Source: Acheta domesticus (taxonomy: Eukaryota; Arthropoda; Insecta; Orthoptera; Gryllidae). Taken from it: DNA of 64,000 bases. Of the stretch, positions 13,131-24,050 are shown one piece after another. The number at the start of each line of letters is the position of its first letter. Positions within the stretch are counted from its first letter, which is position 1. The stretch is from assembly GCA_031308135.1 (NCBI GenBank), contig JAHLJT010009436.1, forward strand, positions 145,025,216-145,089,215, written 5' to 3'. The translations under genes were made by a program, and so were the position numbers. The notes below the pieces were generated by a model. It was not told the origin of the DNA. It did not search any database and saw only the letters and a list, made by a program, of their open reading frames with translations.

Positions 13131-14474
13131 TTAAGGGGATGTGTAGGGGAAATCTACCAAAAATTCGATTTTCTGTTTTTATCGTAATGGATTAGTTTGG
13201 ATTAGTATTTTCCCAAATTTTTACCTTCTTCTGACACCAGGAAGTACCTTTAAAATTTAAAAGACCGCGCCACCGTGCGGAGTTGCCACGCCCCCTTTGT
13301 GGATCCCAATATTTTCTCTCCGCTTCTTGCAGGAGTTTTCTTCAGAGAACGCTGACATGGCTTTTTCTCGTCAGGCAATTGGAAATGGATAGTTTTAGCA
13401 GGCTTTTGGGTATAGTTGTGGCGGAGTTTGAACGATTTTTATGTAATTTTGGCATTTCTGGAGTGCGATTTGTGATTTTCTTGTCAATATTTCCTGTCAC
13501 TTCATTTCTTTGGCTGGTGACCAATAAGGGCGTGACGAACACCACATGTTTTCACGAAAGTGAAGAAGAATAGAGGTCTTAATTTTGCTACAGAAGAGAT
13601 AATTTATCAGATGTGGAAGATGTGAAGTGAGCAGCATCATGTTTTCATAGCATGGTCGTCAATGAGAAACCAGTGCACTAGTTGTATTGATAGAATTGGC
13701 GTAAAAATAAAAAAAAAACGGAAGGTTTTAGGTAAGAATTACGACCGTTAATACAATATTTCTCTAGCTATATGAATGTTTTCAAGCCAGTCTTCAGAGC
13801 ACTTACTGCTAAGATACTTCTCAAAAAGTGTTGCCATGGTAAGACCCAAAATAACAATGAAAGCTTCGACAAAATAATACAGATAAGATACCCGAAAAAC
13901 AAATTTGCATCATTTAAAATAGTAAGAGTAGCTACTTTTGATGCCACTCTGACATTCAGTGATAGCAATTTAGGGAGGATTAATGTGATAAAAAATGCTA
14001 GGCTTTTCTCCTGGCATCTTTCTGTTGAACATTTTAATACTATCGATGACCATCGAATAGTTATCCCTGATAGTGCTGTAAACAATATCCGAGTTTGCAT
14101 TGAGAATGAAGAAAAATCCAAGAGAATACCAGCCTAGCAGCTTGAGACACAAGAATACACAAGAAGAATCGAGGGTTCTCGGTGGAGTAATTTCACAAAA
14201 TGGCTCCATGTATTTAAATATTATTAGTCACTAAAAATTTCAAGGTGATCACGCAGGTAGTTTTTGAGAAAAAGTTCATTCAAAATTGTAATTTGTTTAA
14301 ATCATTATTACTCTACACTTTTCAAACTTTTTCAAATTTTCTATTAAAAAAATGACGGAATATGCCACTGTATTCCTGCAAAACTCATATTAAATTTCAT
14401 TAGCATGAAATTAAATGTTTAGGAGAAAAACATATTTTTCAGAAGTATGCATTTTTGCCTATACATTCCCTTAA
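13131..14474 (+). mobile_element. DNA transposon with TTAA flanks and inverted ends
   Basis: The left end reads TTAAGGGGATGTGTAGG (13131-13147). The reverse complement of the right end reads TTAAGGGAATGTATAGG (14474-14458), so 15 of 17 positions match in inverted orientation. TTAA at both outer edges fits the TTAA target duplication of Kolobok or piggyBac type elements. Inside is a transposase remnant (13772-14137). At about 1.34 kb it is too short for a full transposase gene, so it is a decayed, internally deleted copy. Superfamily assignment is uncertain because the protein resembles the arthropod domain usually named Mutator-like. Confidence 0.65.
13600..14137 (+). pseudogene. Transposase C-terminal remnant (Mutator-like transposase domain family)
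   Basis: The 121-codon open stretch at 13772-14137 contains KKCCHGKTQNNNES (residues 18-31). This matches the conserved K-C-L-x-G-x-T-Q-N-x-N-E-S block of a transposase family common in arthropod and cnidarian genomes and annotated as Mutator-like transposase domain. The family's following P-K motif is also seen (YPKNKF). Upstream, 13600-13770 shows broken traces of the family's preceding H/C-rich segment with stops. The N-terminal half, including most of the presumed catalytic region, is missing. It lies between the inverted ends of the enclosing transposon. Confidence 0.7.
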
Positions 14475-14479
14475 AAATT

Positions 14480-16330
14480 CCCCAATATCCTATTGTAATA
14501 AGATGACTTACGATACTTATTTCGTAAATAAATGTTGTCTTCAATGTGATTATAATTTTTTATACCAGGCCACTCAAGACTTTCTTAGAAACGCGGCATA
14601 AAATGACTTGATATCTTCTTGACATCTTTAGTTTCAGAAGAGGCTTAAAAACGCATTCGAGGGGAATAATTTATTTCCCCCCCAGCGATCATGGTTTAAT
14701 AATAATTTACTAACTCCGATTTGAGCCATAAAATCATCTGAGCGATCACGTCGTTTATCGATTGAAATACATATTTATCGCCTTCATATACGTCTCCCAA
14801 GGAGTACTTTTCGAAGCAAAGAAGTGGAAAAGTGATAAAAGTGAGGTTAAAAACATGATTTCGGGTCGAAGGCTCTTTGAAGAGTTTTAGTTATGAAAAA
14901 GGAGAATTATGGCTTCTGGGAAATCCATCCACTTCACACGCACCTATAACACATTTCCCGCTACTCAAGTTTCGCTGCGCTCATCGTAGTGTTTCTACTA
15001 TTTTCTACTACTATTGCTCCGTCAGATTTACACATAAAAACTTTCTGCCGTCAGTCTAGCATAATATGTGAAGCTTTTACTTCTTGTTTCTAATCGTAGC
15101 TCCAACTCCCTTAGTTTGTCAAATCTCATTCAATTCGTGCGAAAGGCGCAACTTGCAGTCTAAATAAACTTTTGCTAGGACGAATCTGACGAGACTGACG
15201 ACAAAACATTTCTCGAGAGTTTAATCAGCATTTCTGGAGCATATAAATTGAAATGATTCAATATTTGCTACACTAATGAAAACATGCTTGGATAACGGAT
15301 AAAAAATACGATGCATTTGATCATGACGATGATAATATGAAAGAATAGTAGAATGATGAAGGAACGGGAAGATGTATAGTAAATATCACGGAAGCGCTCT
15401 CTGAAAATAAATCGCCAATCAATTTGCTTGCCACAAAACTCCACATGCAAAAATCGGGAATTTATCTCCGATTCCGAGAAGAACATCGGTACAGGAGGAT
15501 TCTCTACATCGCTCGGAATGGCGAGAATTCACCTCTGAGTTCTACTCGTACTGTGCGTGCGAGCACATTTGTGCGGGGGAAGATATAGAACGTCGTGACC
15601 CCCGGGAGAGATGGGGAACGAGTTGTAAAAGGTCGAGAAGAGTAAACTTGGGTAAATATAAGACCTCCGGGATCCAGAAGCAGTGGAGAAAATAGCTCCA
15701 TTTGGAGGAAAAGCGAAGAAAAACATCGGTTTACTGCATACCGCTGTAGGGATCGGACATTTGCATACAAGTAATAAGACGTTCTCCGTTGTCGGCTGCG
15801 AATGGGCAGTACAAAAGAGATGATATTAAGTTGCCAGTTTACAACCCTCATACATTGAGCGGACGAATAATGTTGATAGTTTCGTGATGATGATATGGAT
15901 GACGTTAAATCAATGGAAGAATATGAGGAAGGGAAAACCACAACAACACTATTTACGATCCCATAATGCCATCCACGAATTCTTCATGGATCGACCGATA
16001 TTAGAACAGACGACTTCTATTGTTTTATCTTGAAATAATCACACCTCATCAGTTTTTCAACGATATTAGAACGCCGATGTACGCGGTCGTAACGGCGAGC
16101 CCCACGCAGAAGGGATATTCTTTATTGTGATCTTAAATGCCTGGTCCTAAGTGGAATGAATCATGTTCACAGATGGGTTCCCAGCAATACGGACGTTGTC
16201 ATAAGAATGATGAAAATTGGTGGAGGACTGGTGAAATGGATTTGAGTGGTGAAATGAGAGATGGACAAATGAGAGGTAGAGAAAAAAGGAGAATTCCGAG
16301 AAAACTTTCCGCGAATTGCCTTCGTTCACC
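14480..16330. other. AT-rich DNA, no gene seen
   Basis: No recognisable gene. Frames of up to 145 codons near 15.5 kb have no domain and no conserved motif. Confidence 0.5.
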
Positions 16331-16758
16331 ATAAGCTAGGCCCGACCGGGATTTGAAGTCCGGTATCAAGAAGTGAGAATGAGCGGTGTCAGAGTTCCAG
16401 GAGATGAGTGAACGACCCCGCCGGTCGCTCTAGAGCAGCAGGTACACGCAGATCAGCGCTCTGGGAGAGAACTTGTAATTGGGCTCAGAACAATGTTTTT
16501 CTTCCGGAGCTAGGTTTCTATACAGTATGTCCGGGGAGGAAACGTCGAAACTTGGAAAATGAGCTCTTAAGACAATTCTAAGCATATTTTGTCTAATAAA
16601 CTACATGGATATTCCGAATGGTTGAGCCACAATAAGCACTCAAAAGTTGTTTATAAAAATTGATTTCTAGGAAAAAATTTGCATTATAGGAGCATAAAAA
16701 CACTCCAGAAACATGTAAATTGTTTATTATTTACAAAAGAAATGAACATATTTGTTCA

Positions 16759-16842
16759 GAAAGAAAAATTAAGCGAGAAATAAAAAAGCACCCAATTTAT
16801 ACAATTCGACTACCTTTTTATTTCTCGCTTAGTTTTCCTTTC
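16759..16842. repeat. Near-perfect hairpin with 30-bp arms
   Basis: The left arm 16759-16788 and right arm 16813-16842 are inverted complements with 27 of 30 positions paired; the central stretch AAGCGAGAAATAAAAA is perfect. The loop is 24 bases (16789-16812). Two of the three mismatches would be G-U pairs in a minus-strand RNA. It may be a folded MITE remnant or a small-RNA precursor. Confidence 0.75.
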
Positions 16843-16849
16843 AATTGGT

Positions 16850-17655
16850 TTTCCGATATATAGGACCCACAAAAGAGGGTTTCTGGCTACACCACGTGTT
16901 AGGGGATTTGTTTTCTTAATTTAGCAACGGGTTTTATCCACTTTTTCGTTATTACGGCTCGGCAATGAGGTTTTTTCCGCCGAAAATTCGCCATTTTTTC
17001 GCGCAGCATTACATAACTTTCCAAAACATATCACTCCGTGTATATGTACGTATATGGGAAATTAAAAATGGAATGTAAATGAATTAACAAATTTAGCAAT
17101 TTCTTTTGAACGCTGATACATGATATATGCGGCGTCACCCGGACAGCTGAGAAGTTATGCTGATACATGATGTTTAAAGATAAAATATATTTGGCAGAAT
17201 GTGCGGAAACCCTGCTCTCTAAAGCAAAATGTTAGAAATTCTGCAAGGGATTTAACGTTCCGTATCCTGCATTTACTAGAAATCTCTTGATTTGGAGACG
17301 GCAGATGCAACATATAGCCCTCCATTCATGCACGACTGCGCTGACTGTGAAAGAGAGAGCGTAGAAACATTTCTGGGAAACCGCGCTGCAATAAAGTCTT
17401 GTATTTTTCAGAAATACGTACGTAGGAAGCAATTCAATTACTACTAATACGGTCTCCCCCTAACACTTATGTGACTTTGAAAGATAATAGATATTACAAG
17501 AAATAATATTTTGTAATTGAATCTTGATTTTTTTTACATCGCTACTGATTTTTCACTACTGACTGCCATAACAACGAGGTAATGAGGATAAAAGACTAAC
17601 TATAAGAAATTACAGCGTATTTTTGGTCTTTGTGAAACATGATTCTAATTATTAA
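16850..17655. other. AT-rich DNA, no gene seen
   Basis: The phrase GCTGATACATGAT occurs twice within about 50 bases near 17113 and 17158. Nothing else recognised. Confidence 0.5.
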
Positions 17656-17695
<40 letters not shown>

Positions 17696-17696
17696 T
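17656..17696. repeat. (ATT)n array, probable 3' tail of minus-strand LINE
   Basis: Uninterrupted ATT triplets, read as AAT on the minus strand. It sits about 110 bases past the end of the LINE reading frame, where a LINE tail is expected. Confidence 0.75.
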
Positions 17697-17809
17697 CGAT
17701 TACATCACGACTAAAGATGTTATGAGTCGGCTGAATATAAAATCTACTCCAGGTTGCAACCAGCTACCTAAGGAGCAGATCCGGTGACTATCAGTGCCTC
17801 TACAATACT

Positions 17810-18978
17810 TTACGCAAAATGTGGGCTATTCCAAATAAAGCTATTTCTTGCACTTCCCAGGCTTTTGAATTACCAGGGAGTTTAGACAAGTTCTTACTCA
17901 AATTTTGCGGAACAAATCCCAGAGCTCCGATAACTATCGGGACGACCTGTGCTTTTACGCCTCACATTCGGCTGATCTCGATTTCCAAACTCTTGTATTT
18001 AAGACGTTTCTCTGCCTCCTTGGTAACGACGTTTTGATCGCAAGGTACAGCAACATCGACAAGTAAACACGATTTTTTCGCCAAATCCCGGATAACTATA
18101 TCCGGTTTGTTTGCCGCTATCGTGCGATCAGTTTGAATTTGTTGGTCGTACAATATCGTACACAATCCAACAGACGTCACCGGTTTTGGTGAGTGATCGT
18201 ACCACTTGGGGCATGTGTTTGGAACTTCGAGGGCGGTACAGATCTGCCAGTGGAGGTAGCTACACACCCTGTCATGTCTTTTCAGGTATTCGGTCTTTGC
18301 TAGGATTGGACAAGCTGAGACAATATGATCAATGGTTTCTACTTGCTCCTTGCAAATGCGGCATTTATCATCTTGGGAAATTTTGAGAACCGCTTTATCA
18401 TAATGTCGTGTTCTCAACGCCTGATCTTGGGCAGCTATTACAAGTGCTTCCGATTCTAGCTTCATTCTTCCCCTTTTAAGCCACATAAATGATTGATCTT
18501 TATTGATCTGCACCTTGTCCATTCTTTTTAGGTATTGTCCGTGGAGTGGTTTGTCTCTCCACGATTTCTTTAACATTTTTTGTGTCTCACACTTCATGTT
18601 TAGCAGCATCAGAAGTTCAGTGTCTGTGTTATTCGACGTGTCTTGCCTAGTTTTCTTCGCAATGCTTCTTGCTACACTAACAATGCCTCTGTTTCCCATT
18701 CTTCGGTCAGATTTCATGACCTGCCTCATTAGTGGGTCATCTTGATGGCTGACTACATACTTACCCAACCCGACTATTGCGTTGTGCCAGGAGGCCTCAA
18801 TTTGTCTGAGGCCTCTTCCTCCTTCCTTACGTGACACACAAAGTCTATGTATATCAGCTCGAGGGTGGGAAACATGATGCATTGTTAGCAGTTTTCGGGT
18901 TTTTCGATCCATGGTGCGAATTTCTTGCTCAGTCCAGTCCACTAGTCCAAAACTGTATTCGGCTACAGGTACCGCCAA
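17810..18978 (-). pseudogene. R4/Dong-type LINE, C-terminal half with restriction-like endonuclease
   Basis: A long open part (17962-18978, 338 codons) ends at a TGA, but the same frame then continues open to a natural stop at 17810-17812. The TGA stands where Trp (TGG) is expected after I-S-R-M, so a single base change interrupts an otherwise readable C-terminus. The protein has the post-RT region, a C-x2-C-x8-H-x4-C knuckle (residues 206-223, within CRICKEQVETIDHIVSACP), then KPD at 291-293 with D308, the expected layout of the restriction-like endonuclease of R2/R4/Dong-type elements. The RT domain is absent because the copy is 5' truncated at about 18981, exactly at an (ATT)n array. Confidence 0.85.
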
Positions 18979-18980
18979 AC

Positions 18981-19030
18981 TATTATTATTTATATTATTA
19001 TTATTGTTGTTATTACTATTATCAGGATTA
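18981..19030. repeat. Imperfect (ATT)n array between two LINE fragments
   Basis: Degenerate ATT triplets. On the minus strand it follows the 3' end of one LINE fragment and abuts the 5' truncation point of the next, so it is both a tail and an insertion target. Confidence 0.7.
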
Positions 19031-19340
19031 CTATTATTAATCTATTAATTCTTTTGTTATTTTTAACTTGTTTCCACACATGCCTGTAGGTTATCATGAA
19101 AAGAGATACGTTTCAATTGTCGTTATCAACACTGGATCAACCGTCAATGTTCACAAACTTCCTCACGAGGTTACTTGTGTCTAGTGTGACAATCGTCTGT
19201 GGCTGTATATGTAACCCCTTCTTCAGTTGCAGTTCAGCCAGAGATCCATACAGAAACTTAGGAATTTCACCAGTGGCACACAGAATTATTGGTACGAGTA
19301 CAATCGCCACTATTTACACGTCGCTCCACATTTCCTTCAT

Positions 19341-19342
<2 letters not shown>
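19031..19342 (-). pseudogene. Second R4/Dong-type LINE 3' fragment
   Basis: The minus strand reads EMKEMWSDV, a stop, then IVAIVLVPIILCATGEIPKF and a final segment ending near VTLDTSNLVRKF before a stop near 19135. This matches the extreme C-terminus of restriction-like-endonuclease LINEs (E-I-x-x-M-W followed by V-P-I-V-I-G-A-x-G-x-x-P). It is a different subfamily from the adjacent copy, shorter and with an internal stop. It is 5' truncated at an (ATT)n array. Confidence 0.7.

Positions 19343-19398
<56 letters not shown>
19343..19398. repeat. (ATT)n microsatellite
   Basis: A nearly perfect ATT run at the 5' truncation point of the second LINE fragment. All three ATT arrays in this cluster have the same orientation. 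Confidence 0.85.
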
Positions 19399-19401
<3 letters not shown>

Positions 19402-19559
19402 ATACTCGCATTTGGAGCTTCACTGTGTTCGTTTATTCCTTCTCTTTATACTTCGCTTTCTTTTATTTCTTCTCCAATTTCCTCTCCTTATTTTCTTTCT
19501 CCAGCTTATTTTCCTTGGTTTTTTCCACCCTCTTCTTGTTTTCCCATCTGAAACACAAA

Positions 19560-19920
19560 ATGCAATGTAGGATGTCAATGCCAGAGATGTCAGTCAATGT
19601 GTTAGCATATCACGTTATCCATTCCTTTCCTGTTCTACCACAGTAATTTACCATTTATAGGGTTATTCCATTCGGTTCTATGGCTTTCCCTATTTGGGTT
19701 CTCGTTAGGGCTTCTATCTCTCCCTCTGTTATTTAGATCCCTTCTTCATCTGCTGCTTCTGCCTGGTGTCTCTCACTCACCTGGTTCGAATAGCCTTCCT
19801 CCTCATTTTCATTTCCCAGTGGCGTAAAGGTTTGTGCCTTTCACTCACATCTTCCTGTTCGCCAGTGGTTTCCTCTCTAAAGATGTTCTTCCATTCTCCT
19901 ATCCAAGATCTTATCCCCGT
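19560..19920 (-). pseudogene. RTE-like LINE reverse transcriptase fragment
   Basis: On the minus strand a segment reads ITEGEIEALTRTQIGKAIEP followed by N-G-I-T, then, after a stop, MVNYCGRTGKEW. This resembles the start of the RT domain of APE-type LINEs (I-T-x-x-E-I-x-x-A-L...G-K-A-x-G-P-D-G-I). Catalytic motifs A-C are absent and stops are frequent, so it is a dead fragment. The similarity is short, so confidence is moderate. Confidence 0.55.
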
Positions 19921-19949
19921 TTTCCAAATGGCCGACATGGCGGGGGTTA

Positions 19950-20720
19950 CCTACGCCCACAGGTAAACACCATTAAACGCTAGTAATTCCCTCCTGTAAT
20001 GGGAGTACCCGATTTGGGTCAAAGGTTAGCGTCCTCTTCTCTCCACCTCGTGGCGGCCCCTGGGTACTCTCTAAGGCAAGCGATTGAAGAGCAGCTAATG
20101 AGAACTGGGCGAGAGGGTACGTCCCCAGTGCCCAAAAACGGGAGTATTGGGATATGGGAAGGAAAACCCTAAGAGAAAACCATGGGTAGAGAGAACCCTG
20201 TAAGGCGTAGTGAATCCAATCTCTCTAGGGGAGTAAACCCAATACAAATCAACCTGCTTCCTTGCAGGAAGGAGCGGGATCTCCACAGACTAAGGGAGAG
20301 AACCCTGAACCAAAACACGCAGGTCCAAAGTCGGAGAGAGGATATTCCCGGCTAGGCAGTGTGACGTAAGGCTAATCACCTACCCATATTTATAAGCTGA
20401 TGCAGCAATTTAATTAGCCTCGGACAGAACGAACAACTTAGACAACAGCTCAAGAAATAGGTTATGAATATAGGCATATGGAAAATAACATCAATGACCG
20501 AGAAGGAAGTAAAAATAGTTGAAGAAATGGCGAAATATAAATTGACAATTCTAGGGATCAGTTAGGTTAAAAAGGGGACTAAGTGAGATGGAATGACATT
20601 AGGGATATGTATTGAGATATCGTGGGGGCATGATATTGACCTAGGTGAGAACTGGTATTATTCTTCTCACCACGGAAGACCCAGAGAAGGAATAAAAAAT
20701 CCTTTCAGTTGTTTTCAAAT
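19950..20720 (+). pseudogene. LINE 5' end: untranslated leader and start of an APE-type endonuclease
   Basis: From the ATG at 20464 the frame reads MNIGIWKITSMTEKEVKIVE and continues E-M-A-K-Y-K-L-T-I-L-G-I-S before a TAG at 20563. Family members have Glu there (I-L-G-I-S-E), so the stop is a point mutation. After it the same frame runs on to S-H-H-G-R-P-R-E-G-I, matching the G-R-x-K-E-G-V block. This is the N-terminus of the apurinic endonuclease domain of RTE-like elements. The GC-richer 19950-20460 would be its leader. It points opposite to the RT fragment at 19560-19920, so the two are separate insertions. Confidence 0.65.
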
Positions 20721-23110
20721 AAAACGTAAAACATTGTGTAAATTATGTAAATAAAATTGGACTGTTTTTGTTTTTCAAGAAGCTACCTTTTGCCTTTTAT
20801 ACCTCATATGCTTATTGAGATGATAATAAAATGATAGGTACAATTTTTGTGCGTGTTTGGCCGGGGTAGCCTCTGGAACAACTTCACCAATTTTGATGTG
20901 GTTTTCGCTGAAAGATAAAGTGTAATGCATTGCGTAACTAAGGGTACTCCTTTTTCAAAATTTATTTTCTCTTATTTTAAAAAAATGTTAGTTTTTTTTA
21001 CAAATCTACAAGTTTATTACGATATTATCGCAGTTTTGTACACGTAACCTTAAAAAAAGAAAAGTTGCTATCCATATGGCATTTTGTAACAAATTACCCC
21101 TAATTCCCTTTTGTACCCCTTAGGTTAAAATTTAAAGTACATTTTTTCAGTTTCCTCTTCCGAAAATTTAAAGGAACATTTTTTGGTATGGTTTTCTCGA
21201 GTAGAGCAAAGTATAAATTTGGAGTAATTCCAATTATAATAAAAACTACTGAACTTTCAAAAATTGCTTCTTCGAAAATTGGAAATTCGAATTTCCCGGG
21301 CTTCATTTGCTGAGGAATCTTTCAGAAGAGAGTTGAAGAGTTAGTTGGATACAAATTGTAACATTACAATACGAATATTTCGATCCCGTTACAGATAAAA
21401 TGAGCCTGTGTGTGCTGTTTTGAAGTTAGGCCTATTACTAATTTTCTTCTAATAATGACCGCGACTGAGTTCAAATCACGTCGAAACTTGAGAATGGTAA
21501 CGCCGCGACATGGCAGTTTGAAATTCATAGAATGATTTCTCATTGTTAGGATACAATGTTTCTGGCTGTATGGAATGCTGTTTTGCATTGTTTAATTTAT
21601 TTTGATTTCCGTTGAATATCTGTCGATAGCTTTAAAAGAATTAGTTTTCACATTTCATATGCTTCAATTGATAATGAGTTTTACAAGTTACGGCTGAGAT
21701 GTGTCAGTATGGACAATAATAGAAATATTATATAATTATTTTAACGTCACTAATGCGAGAAAGTGGTTTAATAGTTATAAAGTTAATTATGTTTGTTCTC
21801 TTTCAAAACGTGGAATATTATTTTTGTCCAAAACTTACATCAAACCATGTTTGACATCATCGATAGTTTAATATTTTTTCTTATCCCTTAGTTGAACTTT
21901 TTTTGTGCACCTTTTTCGATTGAGGACGTTGACTCACGTTGAGCTAGCGCGAGAGGAGTATTCTCTGATTAATTATCTTGGTATAGTTGAAATGCTGTTA
22001 GTCCTAACTCTCTGGATATTCTCAGTTTGTGGCTCGATGCTCGAGGAATCTCTATCATTATTTCGTATGTTCCTCTCGCTCTGTGAATTGGATGGAGTTT
22101 CATGCTACCATTTTAAAAGTTCCCCTTCCACGAATGTTCGTTTATTAAAATCCAAATGTATTCACGCAGAACGCAATTATCCGCGATGTGTGTGCTATCC
22201 AGAGACTTCTAGGGACATTGTATCGATGAACTTAAATGTAGCAAACAGAATTTCATGACTTTTTCTCCAGAAACATTTCCATATTAAGTTTATCCCTTGA
22301 TAGTCGAAAAATATATCTTGCATGTTCTCTGAATATTATTTTAATACTTCCAATTGATTTTGTGTTACCTCTTCTTAACGACTCAAAGCGAAATTCCATT
22401 AAAATGAAAAATAATTTGAGGCATTTCATAAGTCAAATAGCTTAAGACATCACAAAGGTCAATTATCTTACTTGGTACTTTTCACGATTTATTCGCACCG
22501 AGAAATCTTCAGAAGAACTGATACATGGACATAAATTGACACTTGCTGTCTTTTTAATACAGTATACTTCACATTGATGTTAAAATTAAAAGAATGCTAG
22601 TGAGAGGGAAAGTACAGATCCAAATTACCCCATTCGTTACAACATATAGTCGCTTCTATATTCATTTAGGAGTAATTTTACCGCTTGTCTAGGAGTAGAG
22701 TGTCTCACCATTGGAAATCAATAGCGATTAAAGGAATGTTATCGAGACCAATTAGAAAATATCCTCTCTATGTAAGGATAAGCTGTTCAATATCGTTTAA
22801 TTAAAGCAAAATTAAGATGACTGCTAGTTTTTGAAATAACCTCCAGATTTACCTCGATTTACGATCATTGATAATAAAGTAACTAATCCTTTGCAATTGA
22901 CGTATAATTGGGCCAGATCTACCTCTTTACATTTTCAAAAGTTACAGTAAATCCTTTTATCCGCCTGAGAGATGAAAAGATCTGCTGGACAGATTACCTA
23001 CATTAGTAGAGGTGCAAATATCGTAAAACGAGGTGCGGGATCTCTCGTTTTGAACACTGATTTTTGTTTTGCAGGCACTACCTTTATATTCTGCGGTCAG
23101 AGCCACACAT
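20720..23110. other. AT-rich DNA, no gene seen
   Basis: The 117-codon frame at 21905-22258 has no recognisable domain. No RNA gene or repeat identified. Confidence 0.5.
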
Positions 23111-23219
23111 TTCACATTCGCTTTTAAATATAATTGGATTGGTGGTCATGTGTAGGCCGCTTTATGCGTGAAATGGATACCGCAAGAGGTCGGCCTGAGG
23201 CGAGTTGGCCAGGGGGTCG

Positions 23220-23830
23220 AAAAATCATGACGGGGAAACGGAGCAGGAAAACGGGTCGTTGGGAACGGGAGGCGAGGAGAACAGGGGTTGCGAGGACGGA
23301 GCGTGGTGAACGAAGGGGGTGAAGAGAACGGGAACGGAAGAGCGGGAGCGAAGAAGGCAAAGGGAGCAGAGGGCGAGGGGAACGGAGGGGGCGAGGGAAA
23401 AGAAACAATGGGAACAGAAGGGGGAAGGGGAGCGAAGGGGGCAAAACGAAAGGAGGGGACAAAAGGAAAGGAGGAGGCAAGGGGAACGGAGGGTCGTGGG
23501 GAACGGAGGGACGGGGGAAAAGGTATAATAGGAACGGATGGGGAGAGAGGAGCGGAGGGAGAGATGGGAACGGACGGGGCGAGGGAAAAGAAACAATTAG
23601 GATTAAAGGGGTAAGGAGAGTGGAGGGGACATTGCGAACGGAGTGTGCATAGGGACTGAAGGGGGAATATGGAGCGGAGTGCAAGGGGGAATGTAGGCGG
23701 CGAGGGGAACGGAGGGAGAGAGGGAAAAGGGACAATGGGGAAGGAGGGGGCCAGGGGACCGGGGGGAATGAGGGAAACCCGAGGGGGTGTGGGGAACGCA
23801 GGGGCATGGAAAGGGAGCGAGGGGAAGGAG
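23220..23830. repeat. Purine-rich (G/A) degenerate minisatellite
   Basis: The plus strand is almost purely G and A. Recurrent phrases include GCGAGGGAAAAGAAACAA near 23390 and again near 23578, with a related GAGAGGGAAAAGGGACAA near 23715. Long frames on both strands (Glu/Gly/Lys one way, Ser/Pro/Phe the other) reflect the bias only. Strong strand asymmetry makes triplex or G-quadruplex structure possible. Confidence 0.75.
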
Positions 23831-24050
23831 GCGAGGGCGCAGCGTGCACGGCGGTCAGCCGCCCCTTTGTGGGCGCGACGGGCATCTCCGCTCGCACTCG
23901 CCTTGACAGAGCGGCCTGTGGCCGGTGGGCGGGATGCGGCTGTCAAACCCCTGCGCGCTCACTTTGTCAGCGGCCCGTTCGGGAATCACGCGGCCGCTTC
24001 CCACACATCAGCCGCGCTGCGCGAGGCCGCTGCGAGAGACAGAACACTGG
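23830..24050. other. CpG-rich patch after the minisatellite
   Basis: GC-rich, CpG-dense DNA directly after the purine-rich array, with no recognisable gene. Confidence 0.45.

Noticed and set aside
16500..16760. TACAGTATGTCCGGGGAGG segment considered as a transposon end
   Set aside because: Resembles a phrase seen at ends of insect repeats, but no matching second end could be found.
23124..23946. Two ~260-codon minus-strand frames, Pro/Ser/Phe-rich
   Set aside because: Both are frames of the same pyrimidine-rich repeat, so neither is coding.
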